This document shows, one piece after another, positions 16,243 through 25,075 of a DNA stretch of 39,966 nt. Numbering within the stretch: position 1 is the first letter of the stretch; the number at the start of each line of letters is the position of its first letter. Made by a program: the position numbers and the translations under genes. The stretch lies in the NCBI GenBank assembly GCA_944389865.1, contig CALXNX010000019.1, positions 1 through 39,966 on the forward strand. The letters run 5' to 3'. Origin of the DNA: an uncultured Succinivibrionaceae bacterium (GTDB lineage: Bacteria; Pseudomonadota; Gammaproteobacteria; Enterobacterales; Succinivibrionaceae). The notes under the pieces were generated by a model. That model did not search any database. It saw only the letters and a program-made list of their open reading frames with translations, and was not told where the DNA came from.

Positions 16243-16795
16243 TTATAAGTTTGCATTAATATGTCATTATGACCCATTAAATAATAATCAGTAAAAATCA
16301 CACTGAAAACTGAAAGAATTTATTGCTGTGTTTATGTTGTCTGCCTTTTTTCTTCATAAGGTTTATTAATCAGGCTAATCACAACTCCGCAGTTATTGAT
16401 TTCCTGATCTGCTCGTTTCACAGCTGTTGGCGGAATGTGTCGCCGCCGCGGTAGATAAGTTCAAGAGTTTTTCAGGTTTGACTTGAACGGCAGACGGCGG
16501 GTGCTGCTTCGGCAATAAAGACTCAGCTTACCGCAACCGTTTGCATAATTTACGATCAACCTTGCAGGCAAGCGCTTTTGGTATGCGGCTGTGTGCTTTA
16601 AATATGCTTTGGGCTGCAGCGTGCAGAGGCAGGCGCACCGCGGACTTTAAACTGTGACAATCTTCGCACAAACCGCAAGAATATCAGATTTACCGCCAAG
16701 ATAAAAAGTTTGATGCAGTTCTAATTTTTCGTGCACTTTCTCCATAAATCGCGCCTGAGTTCACATTTTTAATAATTCCTGCTTTTGCATTTTCA
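16243..16795. other. Intergenic region upstream of the sugar transporter
   Basis: No gene is supported. The first 130 bp are AT-rich like the island, then composition returns to that of the chromosome. Possible control sites are two LacI-family-like palindromes, CGCAACCGTTTGCA (16532-16545) and GCAAGCGCTTTTGG (16568-16581), and a CRP-like TGTGACAATCTTCGCA (16653-16668). All are weak and unproven. Confidence 0.35.
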
Positions 16796-16839
16796 TGTTT
16801 GCGTTTACATTGCACTTATCGTAAACGTTTGTTTATGGT
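16796..16839 (+). promoter_or_regulatory. ytfQ promoter with two GalR/LacI-family operators
   Basis: Palindromes TGTTTGCGTTTACA (16796-16809) and CGTAAACGTTTGTT (16820-16833) have centres 24 bp apart and share the core of the gal operator TGTAAACGTTTACA. A candidate promoter is TTGCAC (16810-16815), an 18-bp spacer and TATGGT (16834-16839), which would put one operator just upstream of the -35 box and the other between the boxes. The promoter boxes are weak; the operators are clearer. Confidence 0.5.
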
Positions 16840-16874
16840 TTCATGAAAGCTTTAAGAGAGGTAAAGGAGCCGTT

Positions 16875-17864
16875 ATGAAGATGTCAAAAACTTTATTAGC
16901 TTTAGGTCTGGGTGCTGTATTAGCTTCTTCTTCCATGTTTGCACAGGCTGCAGACAAGGTAGTGATTGGCTTTTCGCAGATCGGCGCTGAGTCTGAGTGG
17001 CGTACTGCCAACACCAACGACGTTAAGGCTGCTGCTGAAGAGATGGGCATTGAGCTGAAGTTCTCCGATGCTCAGCAGAAGCAGGAAAACCAGATTAAGG
17101 CTATTCGTACCTTCATCGCTCAGAAGGTTGATTTAATCGGCTTTGTACCTATCGTCGAGACCGGCTGGGACAACATCCTGCGTGAAGCCAAGCGCGCCAA
17201 GATCCCGGTAATGATCATGGACCGTGATCTGAAGGTTGCTGACGATTCGCTGTATGTGGCTAAGATCGGCACCAACTCCTACGAGGAAGGCGTTAAAGCT
17301 TTCACCTGGATTGATGACTACTGCACCAAGAACAATGTTAAGCCCCGCAATGGCGGCAATGTGATTAACATCGCTATCTTAGAGGGTACTGTGGGCGCCT
17401 CCGCTGCTACCGGCCGCGGCAACGGCTTCAATGATGCTTTAGCTAAGAGCCCGAACAAGGATAAGTACAAGATCATTGCTTCCCAGACTGGCGACTTCAC
17501 CCGCGCTAAGGGCCAGGAAGTGATGGAGTCCTACTTAAAGTCCTTCGGCGGCGACATTGACGTGCTGTTCTCTCAGAACGACGACATGGCTTTAGGCGCT
17601 ATTCAGGCTATCGAAGCTGCAGGCCTTAAGCCGGGCAAGGACATCATCATCGTCGGCTGCGACGCGGTGAAGGGCATGTTCCAGGCCATGATCGACGGCA
17701 AGGCTAATGCCACCATCGAGTGCAACCCGCTGCAGGGCAAGATCTTCTTTGAGACTGCTTTAAAGGTCTTAAAGGGTGAGCCGGTGCAGAAGCAGGTCTA
17801 TGTGGACGAGGGGGTGTTCTCTGCTGATACCGCAGCTGAAGTCTTCCCGACCCGCAAGTACTAA
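16875..17864 (+). CDS. ytfQ: Sugar ABC transporter substrate-binding protein (galactofuranose/arabinose type)
   Basis: A periplasmic binding protein of the YtfQ type, 329 aa from the ATG at 16875, chosen because an AGGAG lies just upstream and a clean signal peptide follows (MKMSKTLLALGLGAVLASSS...AQA). Family-specific stretches match E. coli YtfQ: IGFSQIGAESEWR, QQKQENQIKAIRTF, LEGTVGASAATGR, SQTGDFTRAKGQEVMES and NDDMALGAIQAIEAAGLKPGKD. E. coli YtfQ prefers galactofuranose; Shewanella relatives serve L-arabinose. The araD and kinase genes downstream favour a pentose furanose here, which is inference. It is the first gene of the operon, behind GalR/LacI-family operators, and is followed by an attenuator-like hairpin. 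Confidence 0.92.
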   Translation: MKMSKTLLALGLGAVLASSSMFAQAADKVVIGFSQIGAESEWRTANTNDVKAAAEEMGIELKFSDAQQKQENQIKAIRTFIAQKVDLIGFVPIVETGWDNILREAKRAKIPVMIMDRDLKVADDSLYVAKIGTNSYEEGVKAFTWIDDYCTKNNVKPRNGGNVINIAILEGTVGASAATGRGNGFNDALAKSPNKDKYKIIASQTGDFTRAKGQEVMESYLKSFGGDIDVLFSQNDDMALGAIQAIEAAGLKPGKDIIIVGCDAVKGMFQAMIDGKANATIECNPLQGKIFFETALKVLKGEPVQKQVYVDEGVFSADTAAEVFPTRKY

Positions 17865-17885
17865 TCTGATGATTTTCTGCTGAAA

Positions 17886-17922
17886 AAGTGTCCACCCTCT
17901 CAAGAGCTGGTGGACATTTTTT
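17886..17922 (+). terminator. Terminator-like hairpin between ytfQ and ytfR
   Basis: TGTCCACC pairs with GGTGGACA (12-nt loop), followed by TTTTTT. It lies inside the operon, about 20 bp after ytfQ, so it probably terminates only part of the transcripts, giving more binding protein than transporter, or stabilises the ytfQ message. Confidence 0.75.
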
Positions 17923-18015
17923 GTTAAGCCTAAAGGAAGGTGCAGCCGCGCTCAAAAATACAAGCATAAAACCTTAGGCAGCTGCACTGCTTACACTTAC
18001 TTGAGGATGCAACCC

Positions 18016-19548
18016 ATGCAAGAAAACAATGATGAATACATCCTGCACATGAAAAACATTGATATGTTTTTCCCCGGCGTGAAAGCGCTGAAGGATGTAT
18101 CCTTCAACCTGAAAAAGGGTGAAGTGCACTCGCTGATGGGTGAGAACGGTGCCGGCAAGTCCACCTTGGTGAAGGTGCTGACCGGTGTATACCAGAAAAC
18201 CAACGGCACTATCGAATTTGAAGGCCGTCAGATTGCCCCCAAAACCCCGCTGGAAAGTCAGCAGATCGGTATTTCTACGGTGTATCAGGAAGTCAATCTG
18301 TGCGCCAACTTAACTGTTGCTGAAAACATTTACATCGGCCGTGAGCCGCGCGGCAAACTGGGCCAGATCGACTGGTCGACCATGAATGCCAACGCCAAAA
18401 AGCTGCTGCTCGAGGAATTGGGCATTGATATCGATGTCACTAAGGTGCTGAACTTCTATCCGGTGGCCATGCAGCAGATGATTGCCATTGCCCGCGCAAT
18501 CGATACCAAGTGCCGCATTCTGATCCTGGACGAGCCGACTTCGTCTCTGTCAGATAAGGAAACTGAGCGTCTGTTTGCCATTATGCGCAAGCTCAAGGCT
18601 CAAGGGATCTCCATTATCTTCATCTCGCACTTCCTGGAGCAGATCTACACTATTTGCGATCGCGTCACTATTCTGCGCGACGGCGAGTATGTGGGTGAGT
18701 ACGACTTAAAGGATCTGCCGCGCATTCAGCTCATTTCCAAGATGATGGGCAAGGAAGTGCGCGAGGACGATATTGAGTCCAATGTGGATAAGTCCGTGCC
18801 TAAGGATGAAAATGTCCTGGAGTTCGATCACGTCACCGTCCCCGGCAAGGTTAAAGATTTAACCATGCAGATTAAAAAGGGCGAGGTTATCGGCCTCGGC
18901 GGTCTGCTCGGTTCCGGGCGTACCGAAATTGCGGAGACCATTTTCGGCGTGATGCTCAAGTCTGAAGGCACCATCAAGGTTGACGGCGTCGAGGTGTCAG
19001 TCAAGAGCCCGATGGACATGATGATGCACCGCATTGCCTTCTGCCCGGAAGATCGCAAAGTGCAGGGCATTATCGGCGATCTGTCCGTGCGCGAGAACAT
19101 CATTCTTGCCATGCAGGCCAAAGACGGCATGTTCAAGCACATGCCGCGCAGCCGCCAGAATGAGCTGGCTGACTACTACATCGATCTGCTGCGCATCAAG
19201 GTCTCCGATCGCGAACAGCTCATAAAGAACCTCTCCGGCGGCAATCAGCAGAAGGTGATCATCGCCCGCTGGCTGGCCACTGAGCCGAACTTATTGATCT
19301 TAGACGAGCCCACCCGCGGCATTGACGTGGGCACCAAGACTGAAATTGAAGCTTTATCCGTGCGGCTGGCCAAGGAAAAGGGCATGTCGGTGATCTTCAT
19401 TTCAGGCGAGATGGGCGAAATGGTGAGAACATGCTCGCGCGTCCTCATCATCCGCGATCATGAAAAGATCACGGAGCTCAACGGGGATGAGATCTCCACC
19501 GCTCACATCATGCAGGCTATCGCAGGAGATTATCATGGACATGCTTAA
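18016..19548 (+). CDS. ytfR: Sugar ABC transporter, duplicated ATP-binding subunit
   Basis: A tandem-ATPase subunit of the ribose/galactose class, 510 aa. The first half has Walker A GENGAGKST and LILDEPTSSL with a degenerate signature (FYPVAMQQM). The second half has a degenerate Walker A (GLLGSGRTE), an intact LSGGNQQKV signature and LLILDEPTRGID, the asymmetry usual for this class. The ATG at 18016 is preferred over upstream TTG 18001 and ATG 18007 because TGAGGA lies about 9 nt before it. The ytfT start lies within its last 14 bp, so translation is coupled. It powers import of the sugar bound by the ytfQ product through the ytfT and yjfF products. Confidence 0.93.
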   Translation: MQENNDEYILHMKNIDMFFPGVKALKDVSFNLKKGEVHSLMGENGAGKSTLVKVLTGVYQKTNGTIEFEGRQIAPKTPLESQQIGISTVYQEVNLCANLTVAENIYIGREPRGKLGQIDWSTMNANAKKLLLEELGIDIDVTKVLNFYPVAMQQMIAIARAIDTKCRILILDEPTSSLSDKETERLFAIMRKLKAQGISIIFISHFLEQIYTICDRVTILRDGEYVGEYDLKDLPRIQLISKMMGKEVREDDIESNVDKSVPKDENVLEFDHVTVPGKVKDLTMQIKKGEVIGLGGLLGSGRTEIAETIFGVMLKSEGTIKVDGVEVSVKSPMDMMMHRIAFCPEDRKVQGIIGDLSVRENIILAMQAKDGMFKHMPRSRQNELADYYIDLLRIKVSDREQLIKNLSGGNQQKVIIARWLATEPNLLILDEPTRGIDVGTKTEIEALSVRLAKEKGMSVIFISGEMGEMVRTCSRVLIIRDHEKITELNGDEISTAHIMQAIAGDYHGHA

Positions 19549-20584
19549 GAAATTCTCTCAAAGCTCTTTGGCGCTGCCGTTTACCGCCTTAGCGCTTTTG
19601 CTGTTGTTCAATGCCGTCTTCGTGGACGACTTCTTTAAGATCCAGGTGATGGATAACGGCAATTTATACGGCCGTCCCATTGACATCCTGTATCGCGCCA
19701 GCTCGCTTATCATTCTGGCCTTAGGCATGACCTTCGTCATTGCCACCGGCGGCATTGATATTTCCGTGGGTGCAGTGGTCGCCATTTCAGCTGCCACCTG
19801 CTGCTTAATGCTGGGCGGCGATATTTCCGGCGTTCCGGCTCACCCGTTCATTGTCGCCATTATTGCGGCTTTGTGCGCCGGCATCATATCCGGCATTTGG
19901 AACGGCACCCTGGTAGCTAAGTTCAAGATCCAGGCCATGGTGGCAACCTTGATTCTGATGACCGCCGGCCGCGGCATCGCGCAGCTGCTCACTGACGGCC
20001 AGATCATCACGGTGTACTACAAGCCCTTCAGCTACATCGGCGGCAATATCCCGGGTGTGATGCTGCCTACTGCCATGCTGATTGCACTGTGCATGGTCCT
20101 GCTGGTACTGTTCTTAGATAAGAAGACCAGTTTAGGCCTGATGATTCAGTCCGTAGGCATCAATCAGACCGCCAGCCGCTACGCCGGCGTGAAGGTGACC
20201 GCCGTGCTCTTTGCGGTGTACATCTTCTCAGGCTTCTGCGCCGGTACGGCAGGCTTAATTGAAAGCTCGCTGATCCGCGCAGCTGATGCCAATAACGCCG
20301 GCCTCAACATGGAAATGGACGCCATCTTAGCCGTGACCTTAGGCGGCACCTTAATGGTGGGCGGGCGCTACTATATCGGCGGCACCATCATCGGCGCTAT
20401 TACCATTCAGACTTTAACTACCACCATGTACGCCGTGGGCGTGTCTTCCGACCGTCTGCCGGCCATTAAAGCTGTCGTGATCCTGCTCATCATCACCGTT
20501 CAGTCTGAGCGCTTCAAGCAGATGTTCCGCGAGTGGCGTTTAAAGCGGGCAGATGCCAAGGCCAAGGAGGTCAGCCATGCGTAA
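19535..20584 (+). CDS. ytfT: Sugar ABC transporter permease (YtfT)
   Basis: A 349-aa hydrophobic permease of the ribose-transporter (RbsC) class. The ATG at 19535 follows an AGGAG and overlaps the end of ytfR; the open frame further upstream has no ribosome site. Recognisable stretches include GRPIDILYRASSLIILALGMTFVIATGGIDISVGAV near the N-terminus, matching E. coli YtfT, AGLNMEMDAILAVTLGGTLMVGG and the closing TVQSERFKQ. About eight to ten membrane segments are apparent. It forms the channel with the yjfF product. The C-terminal tail KRADAKAKEVSHA overlaps the ribosome site and start of yjfF. Confidence 0.92.
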   Translation: MDMLKKFSQSSLALPFTALALLLLFNAVFVDDFFKIQVMDNGNLYGRPIDILYRASSLIILALGMTFVIATGGIDISVGAVVAISAATCCLMLGGDISGVPAHPFIVAIIAALCAGIISGIWNGTLVAKFKIQAMVATLILMTAGRGIAQLLTDGQIITVYYKPFSYIGGNIPGVMLPTAMLIALCMVLLVLFLDKKTSLGLMIQSVGINQTASRYAGVKVTAVLFAVYIFSGFCAGTAGLIESSLIRAADANNAGLNMEMDAILAVTLGGTLMVGGRYYIGGTIIGAITIQTLTTTMYAVGVSSDRLPAIKAVVILLIITVQSERFKQMFREWRLKRADAKAKEVSHA

Positions 20585-21614
20585 GTTTATGAGCAATTTA
20601 GTAGCATCGCCGATGTTCTCGTTTTATGTCACCGGCATGCTCTTCATCATCCTGTTCGGCTTCGGCTCGGTCTCTTTTGAAGGATTCTTCAGCCCGCAGG
20701 TGTTCTTAAATCTGTTCATTGATAATGCTCCGCTCATTATCGTGACCGTGGGCATCACCTTTACCATTATCTCCGGCGGCGGCGGCATCGATCTGTCGGT
20801 CGGCGCGGTGGTGTCCTTAACCTGCATGACGCTGGCAGTCTTAATGCGTGATACCAGCTTAAGCCCGTACGTATGCATGCCGCTGGTACTGCTCATCGGC
20901 ATCGCGGTGGGGCTTATCAACGGCTTTTTCATCACCTTCTTTAAGCTGCAGCCCTTCATTGTGACCTTAGGCACCATGTTCTTATGCCGCGGCCTGACTG
21001 CCATGCTGTCGCGTGACTCGGTCGGCATCTCCAATGAAGAATACGGCAATCTGGCCTTTACTTCGTTTGAGATCGGTGACTGCTTTATCTCCTTGGGCGC
21101 AGCGATTGCGCTGGTCATGGTGGTGATCGCTACCATCGTGCTGCGCTACACCTCCTTCGGCCGCGGCGTTTACGCCATTGGCGGCAATGAGCAGTCAGCC
21201 CGTCTGATGGGCCTGCGCGTCGATCGCATCAGACTGTCCGTCTATGTGATCTCCGGCTTCTGTGCAGCTTTAGGCGGCATTACCTACTCGTGGATCATGC
21301 TGTCGGGCTACACTCTGCACGGCCTCGGCATGGAGATGGACGCCATCGCCTCCTCGGTGATTGGCGGTACCCAGCTGATGGGCGGCGTGGGCTTCATTCC
21401 GGGCACCGTGCTGGGCGTGATGATTCAGGGCACCATCCTTACCATCATCTCCTTCCAAGGCACCTTATCGGCCTGGTGGACCAAGATCGTGGTCGGCGTG
21501 CTGCTCTGTCTCTTTATTGTGATGCAGGCTGTAGTGACTGAGCACCGCAACAAGCTCATGAACTTAAAGGCTGAAAGCTCCAATAAGAAGCAGAAGCAGA
21601 AGAAGACCGCTTAA
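20577..21614 (+). CDS. yjfF: Sugar ABC transporter permease (YjfF)
   Basis: The second permease, 345 aa, of the same RbsC-like class. The start is placed at ATG 20577 because AAGGAGG lies 7 bp before it and it overlaps ytfT by 8 bp. Family stretches include NAPLIIVTVGITFTIISGGGGIDLSVGAV, GLEMDAIASSVIGGTQLMGGVG in slightly varied form and FGRGVYAIGGNEQSARLMGL. It is slightly longer than E. coli YjfF (331 aa), mostly through a Lys/Gln-rich cytoplasmic tail (NKKQKQKKTA). Together with the ytfT product it makes the heteromeric pore. It closes the transporter genes before a terminator. Confidence 0.92.
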   Translation: MRKFMSNLVASPMFSFYVTGMLFIILFGFGSVSFEGFFSPQVFLNLFIDNAPLIIVTVGITFTIISGGGGIDLSVGAVVSLTCMTLAVLMRDTSLSPYVCMPLVLLIGIAVGLINGFFITFFKLQPFIVTLGTMFLCRGLTAMLSRDSVGISNEEYGNLAFTSFEIGDCFISLGAAIALVMVVIATIVLRYTSFGRGVYAIGGNEQSARLMGLRVDRIRLSVYVISGFCAALGGITYSWIMLSGYTLHGLGMEMDAIASSVIGGTQLMGGVGFIPGTVLGVMIQGTILTIISFQGTLSAWWTKIVVGVLLCLFIVMQAVVTEHRNKLMNLKAESSNKKQKQKKTA

Positions 21615-21617
21615 GGT

Positions 21618-21656
21618 AAAAAGCTCCGTCCTGCACAGCGCAGCGGCGGAGCTTTT
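21618..21656 (+). terminator. Terminator after yjfF
   Basis: AAAAGCTCCG pairs with CGGAGCTTTT, with a T-run only four bases long that belongs to the stem. It separates the transporter genes from the kinase-araD pair, possibly incompletely. Confidence 0.65.
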
Positions 21657-21712
21657 GAGCCGTCAGGCTTTACAATATTTATGCTTTATGCAGGTTTAAT
21701 GAGGATTCATAG

Positions 21713-23293
21713 ATGACCTTAGATTTAACTAAATGCAGCATCGGCATTGAGTTCGGCTCCACCCGCATCAAGGCGGTGCTCATTGACGAGAAGCATCTGC
21801 CGATAGCTCAGGGCAGCCACGATTGGGAAAACCGTCTGGTGGACGGTATTTGGACCTATACCTTAGACGATATCCGTCAGGGGCTGCAGCACTGCTACGC
21901 TGAGCTTACGGCCGATGTGCAGAAGCAGTTCGGTCAGAAGCTCACCACTGTGGGCTCCTTAGGCATTTCCGCCATGATGCACGGCTATTTAGCCTTTGAC
22001 AGCGCGGACAATTTATTATTGCCGTTTAGAACCTGGCGCAATACCATTACCCGCAGCGCCTCTGAAAAGCTCACCGAGGCTTTTCAGTTCAATATTCCGG
22101 AGCGCTGGAGTATTTCCCATCTCTATCAGTGCATGCTCTCCCATGAAGAGCATCTGCCTAAGCTCGCGTTCTTCACCACTTTATCCGGCTACATTCATTA
22201 CCTGCTGACCGGCCGCAAGGTTTTAGGCGTGGGCGATGCCGCCGGCATGTTCCCGATCGACTCGACGGTTAAGGATTTCGATGCGGGCATGATCGCCAAA
22301 TTCAACGCTGTCGCTAAGGCTGAAGGCTATGACATTGACGTTAAGAAATTGATGCCGCAGGTGCTGTGCGCAGGCGACGAGGCCGGCACTTTAACCGCTG
22401 AAGGGGCAAAGTTCCTGGATCCGACCGGCACGCTGCAGCCGGGCGTGCCGCTGTGCCCGCCGGAAGGCGACGCCGGTACCGGCATGGTGGCGACTAACTC
22501 CGTGGCCGTACGCACCGGCAACGTCTCAGCCGGCACCTCGATTTTTGCCATGATTGTTTTGGAGCAGGCTTTAAAGAAGCTGCACCGCGAGCTTGACATG
22601 GTGACCACGCCGGACGGTCTGCCGGTGGCCATGGTGCATGCCAATAACTGTACTTCAGACTTAAATGCCTGGGTGGGCTTATTTGCTGAGTTTGCCGAGA
22701 AGATCGGAGCCAAGATCTCCACTAACGATCTGTTCTCAGTGCTCTACAACAATGCCTTAACCGGCGACAATGACTGCGGCGGCTTAATGTCCTACGGCTA
22801 TTACTCCGGCGAGTTCATCACCGGTTTGGAAGAAGGCCGTCCGCTGTTTATGCGTCAGCCCGATGCCCACTTTACCCTGGCCAATTTCATGCGCAGCCAT
22901 CTGTACTCTGCTTTAGGCGCGCTGAAGATCGGCATGGACATCCTCATCAATGAGGAGAAGGTGGGCCTTGATAAGCTCTTAGGCCACGGCGGTCTGTTCA
23001 AGACCAAGGGCGTGGGGCAGAAGATCATGGCTGATGCCATGAACGCTCCGGTATCGGTCATGGAAACTGCCGGCGAAGGCGGCGCCTGGGGCATCGCTCT
23101 GCTGGCAGCCTATGAAGTTTTCAAGGAGCCGGGCGAGACGCTGCCGCAGTATCTGAACAATAAGGTCTTCAAGGACAGTAAGGGCAGCACCATTGCTCCG
23201 AATGCCGACGATGCTGCGGGCTTCAACCGCTTCATGGCAGGCTATAAGGCCGGTCTATCGGCCGAAAAAGCTGCAGCTGCAGATTTTAAGTAA
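21713..23293 (+). CDS. FGGY-family carbohydrate kinase, probable ribulokinase-type
   Basis: A 526-aa FGGY sugar kinase. The N-terminal phosphate-binding strand [16 protein letters not shown], the long [15 protein letters not shown] stretch, [29 protein letters not shown] and the C-terminal [14 protein letters not shown] fit a subgroup usually found next to AraD in Firmicutes and gut bacteria, rather than E. coli AraB. It likely phosphorylates L-ribulose to L-ribulose-5-phosphate, supplying AraD 28 bp downstream. L-xylulose or another ketose remains possible, since substrate cannot be read by eye. A GAGGAT ribosome site precedes the ATG. No isomerase gene (araA) is present in the window, so the first step must be encoded elsewhere or differ. 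Confidence 0.8.
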   Translation: MTLDLTKCSIGIEFGSTRIKAVLIDEKHLPIAQGSHDWENRLVDGIWTYTLDDIRQGLQHCYAELTADVQKQFGQKLTTVGSLGISAMMHGYLAFDSADNLLLPFRTWRNTITRSASEKLTEAFQFNIPERWSISHLYQCMLSHEEHLPKLAFFTTLSGYIHYLLTGRKVLGVGDAAGMFPIDSTVKDFDAGMIAKFNAVAKAEGYDIDVKKLMPQVLCAGDEAGTLTAEGAKFLDPTGTLQPGVPLCPPEGDAGTGMVATNSVAVRTGNVSAGTSIFAMIVLEQALKKLHRELDMVTTPDGLPVAMVHANNCTSDLNAWVGLFAEFAEKIGAKISTNDLFSVLYNNALTGDNDCGGLMSYGYYSGEFITGLEEGRPLFMRQPDAHFTLANFMRSHLYSALGALKIGMDILINEEKVGLDKLLGHGGLFKTKGVGQKIMADAMNAPVSVMETAGEGGAWGIALLAAYEVFKEPGETLPQYLNNKVFKDSKGSTIAPNADDAAGFNRFMAGYKAGLSAEKAAAADFK

Positions 23294-23321
23294 ACTCAAG
23301 GATCGTTAAGGAAGGATCTAA

Positions 23322-24035
23322 ATGTTAGAAGATTTAAAGAATGAGGTCTTTAAGGCCAATATGGAACTGCCGGCCCGCGGGCTGGTGACCTATACCTGGG
23401 GCAATGTCTCCGGGATTGATCGCGACGCCGGCTTAGTGGTGATCAAGCCCTCCGGAGTCGATTATGAGACCATGACTCCCAATGACATGGTGGTGATTGA
23501 TCTCAAGACCGGCGAGCGCGTAGAGGGCAATTTAAACCCGTCCACCGACACGGCTACGCACTTGGAGCTCTATCGCGCCTGCGAGGACATTAAGGGCATT
23601 GTGCACACCCACTCGCGCTATGCCGTGTCCTGGGCTCAGGCCGGGCTGGATATTCCGGCTTTAGGCACCACCGGTGCGGACTATTTCTACGGCGCTGTGC
23701 CCTGCACCCGCATGATGACTGATCAAGAGATCAACGGCGAGTATGAAGCTGAGACCGGCAAGGTGATCGTGGAGACCTTCCAAAAGCGCGGCATCCAGAT
23801 GAAGGACATTCCGGCGGTGATCGTGCACTCTCATGGACCGTTCACCTGGGGTACCTCTCCTGCCAATGCCGTCTACAACTCGGTAGTGCTGGAGGAAGTG
23901 GCCTTCATGGCGTTCCACAGCGCGATGCTGCGCGGCGGCAAGATTGAGTCCATGCAGCAGACTCTGCTCGATAAGCACTATTTAAGAAAGCACGGTGCGC
24001 ACGCCTACTACGGCCAGCCCGGGCAGCAGCACTAA
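23322..24035 (+). CDS. araD: L-ribulose-5-phosphate 4-epimerase
   Basis: A 237-aa class II aldolase-fold zinc enzyme that converts L-ribulose-5-phosphate to D-xylulose-5-phosphate, entering the pentose phosphate pathway. Zinc ligands His95 and His97 (VHTHSRY) and His171 (VHSHGPF), catalytic Asp120 (GADYFYG) and Tyr229 (HAYYGQ), and substrate-binding Asp76 (STDTATH) all fall at the E. coli AraD positions. The relatives UlaF and SgbE share these residues, so an ascorbate or lyxose role is not excluded, but the transporter and kinase genes next to it favour arabinose. An AAGGAAGG site precedes the ATG. Confidence 0.92.
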   Translation: MLEDLKNEVFKANMELPARGLVTYTWGNVSGIDRDAGLVVIKPSGVDYETMTPNDMVVIDLKTGERVEGNLNPSTDTATHLELYRACEDIKGIVHTHSRYAVSWAQAGLDIPALGTTGADYFYGAVPCTRMMTDQEINGEYEAETGKVIVETFQKRGIQMKDIPAVIVHSHGPFTWGTSPANAVYNSVVLEEVAFMAFHSAMLRGGKIESMQQTLLDKHYLRKHGAHAYYGQPGQQH

Positions 24036-24058
24036 GCTGTTTAAAAAGCTTTAACAGA

Positions 24059-24093
24059 TTAAGGCACTGCACTGCGCGGTGCCTTAATTTTAT
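24059..24093. terminator. Terminator between araD and the yfcH-like gene
   Basis: TTAAGGCAC and GTGCCTTAA form a 9-bp stem followed by TTTTAT. It overlaps the last codons of the convergent gene and probably works in both directions (AATTAAGG on the other side is weaker). Confidence 0.75.
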
Positions 24094-24992
24094 CTGCCGG
24101 TTCTCAAGCCGGTTTCAGCCAAGGGGTCTGCAAAGTGCATGCCGGCGGCTGTAAGTCGGCGGCTGAAGACTTTTTTGTTCTCCAGCAGCAGCAGGAAGCG
24201 GGCGTCCCAGCGGCCTGCACAGCGCAGCATCCAGCTGAAGCAGGGCAGGGGCGGCAGATCAGGGGAACCTAAGGCGCGCAGCAGCTCCTGTGCCGTGATA
24301 TAACTGGGAGCATTGATATTGACCGTGCCGATAAAATGCTGCTCTGCTGTCAGGATTAATGCCCGCGCGCAATCATTGACCTGAGCGCAGGGCAGATAAT
24401 TGCACCCGTCCAGCAGCCGTAATGCAGGCAGACGGCGCAAACGCTGCACCAGCGGCGCCTCACTGCTTAAGCACAGGGGCAGACGGGCGCAGACGCAGGG
24501 GCACGGGAGCTGCTGCGCATGATCTTCCAGACTCTCCAGCATCAGAGCGCAGGGATTAACGCGCTTGCTGTGCGGCGCCAGAGAAGAAGTTCTGTCCGCA
24601 TCATCATCCTGCTCTGCATCCATGTCGGCCAGAATTCCGAGCGCCGAGGCCTGAATAAAGAGCTGCGGCTTTTCTGCGCTGCGCATCAAATCTTTAAAGA
24701 AGGTGATGATGTTAAGGCGCGAGTCGAGGAGCTCATCGATGCGCCGCGAGGTCAGACGCTTTGCGCCGATATTTTCCCCGGCTAAATTGCAGATGACGGC
24801 ATCTTTGAGGGGCAGCAGGGCGGGATTTTGCCTGATCTCGTCGTAAGTCAGGAGCTGTACCTGCTCAAGATCCGGCAGCGGCCTTTTGCGGCGCGTCAGC
24901 ACGTAAATGGGTTCGGGATCCGGCCCTGCGAGCAGCGCGCGGATGACGGCCCGTCCAATCAGCCCGCAGCCTCCTGGAATGATCCATGTCAT
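24090..24992 (-). CDS. YfcH-like (TIGR01777-type) NAD-dependent epimerase
   Basis: A 300-aa atypical short-chain dehydrogenase. It has the Rossmann motif GGCGLIGRAV (7-16), the family stretch VICNLAGENIGAKR and LDSRLNIITFF, and a C-terminal part with LLRALGSPDLPPLPCFSW. E. coli YfcH lies near ackA-pta, and here the gene follows pta on the same strand, so the neighbourhood is conserved. The function of the family is not firmly known. The usual catalytic Tyr/Lys segment is not clear; the middle (DAEQDDDADRTSSLAPHSKRVN) looks divergent. The ribosome site is weak. Confidence 0.75.
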   Translation of the reverse strand: MTWIIPGGCGLIGRAVIRALLAGPDPEPIYVLTRRKRPLPDLEQVQLLTYDEIRQNPALLPLKDAVICNLAGENIGAKRLTSRRIDELLDSRLNIITFFKDLMRSAEKPQLFIQASALGILADMDAEQDDDADRTSSLAPHSKRVNPCALMLESLEDHAQQLPCPCVCARLPLCLSSEAPLVQRLRRLPALRLLDGCNYLPCAQVNDCARALILTAEQHFIGTVNINAPSYITAQELLRALGSPDLPPLPCFSWMLRCAGRWDARFLLLLENKKVFSRRLTAAGMHFADPLAETGLRTGR

Positions 24993-25019
24993 GGCGAGGT
25001 TCCAGAAAAATTGAAAAAC

Positions 25020-25050
25020 AGAGAAAAAAGAGGGCAGCCGCAGCTGCCCC
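25020..25050 (-). terminator. Terminator of pta
   Basis: On the minus strand GGGCAGC-TGCG-GCTGCCC is followed by TCTTTTTTCT, between the pta stop and the yfcH-like start. This suggests that the second gene is read mainly by leakage or from its own promoter. Confidence 0.75.
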
Positions 25051-25075
25051 TTATTTGCAGATTTAATCTGCTGCT

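Noticed and set aside
16785..16874. Start of ytfQ at the upstream ATG (16785)
   Set aside because: It would overlap the operators and promoter and put 30 residues before a perfect signal peptide; the AGGAG-preceded ATG at 16875 fits better.
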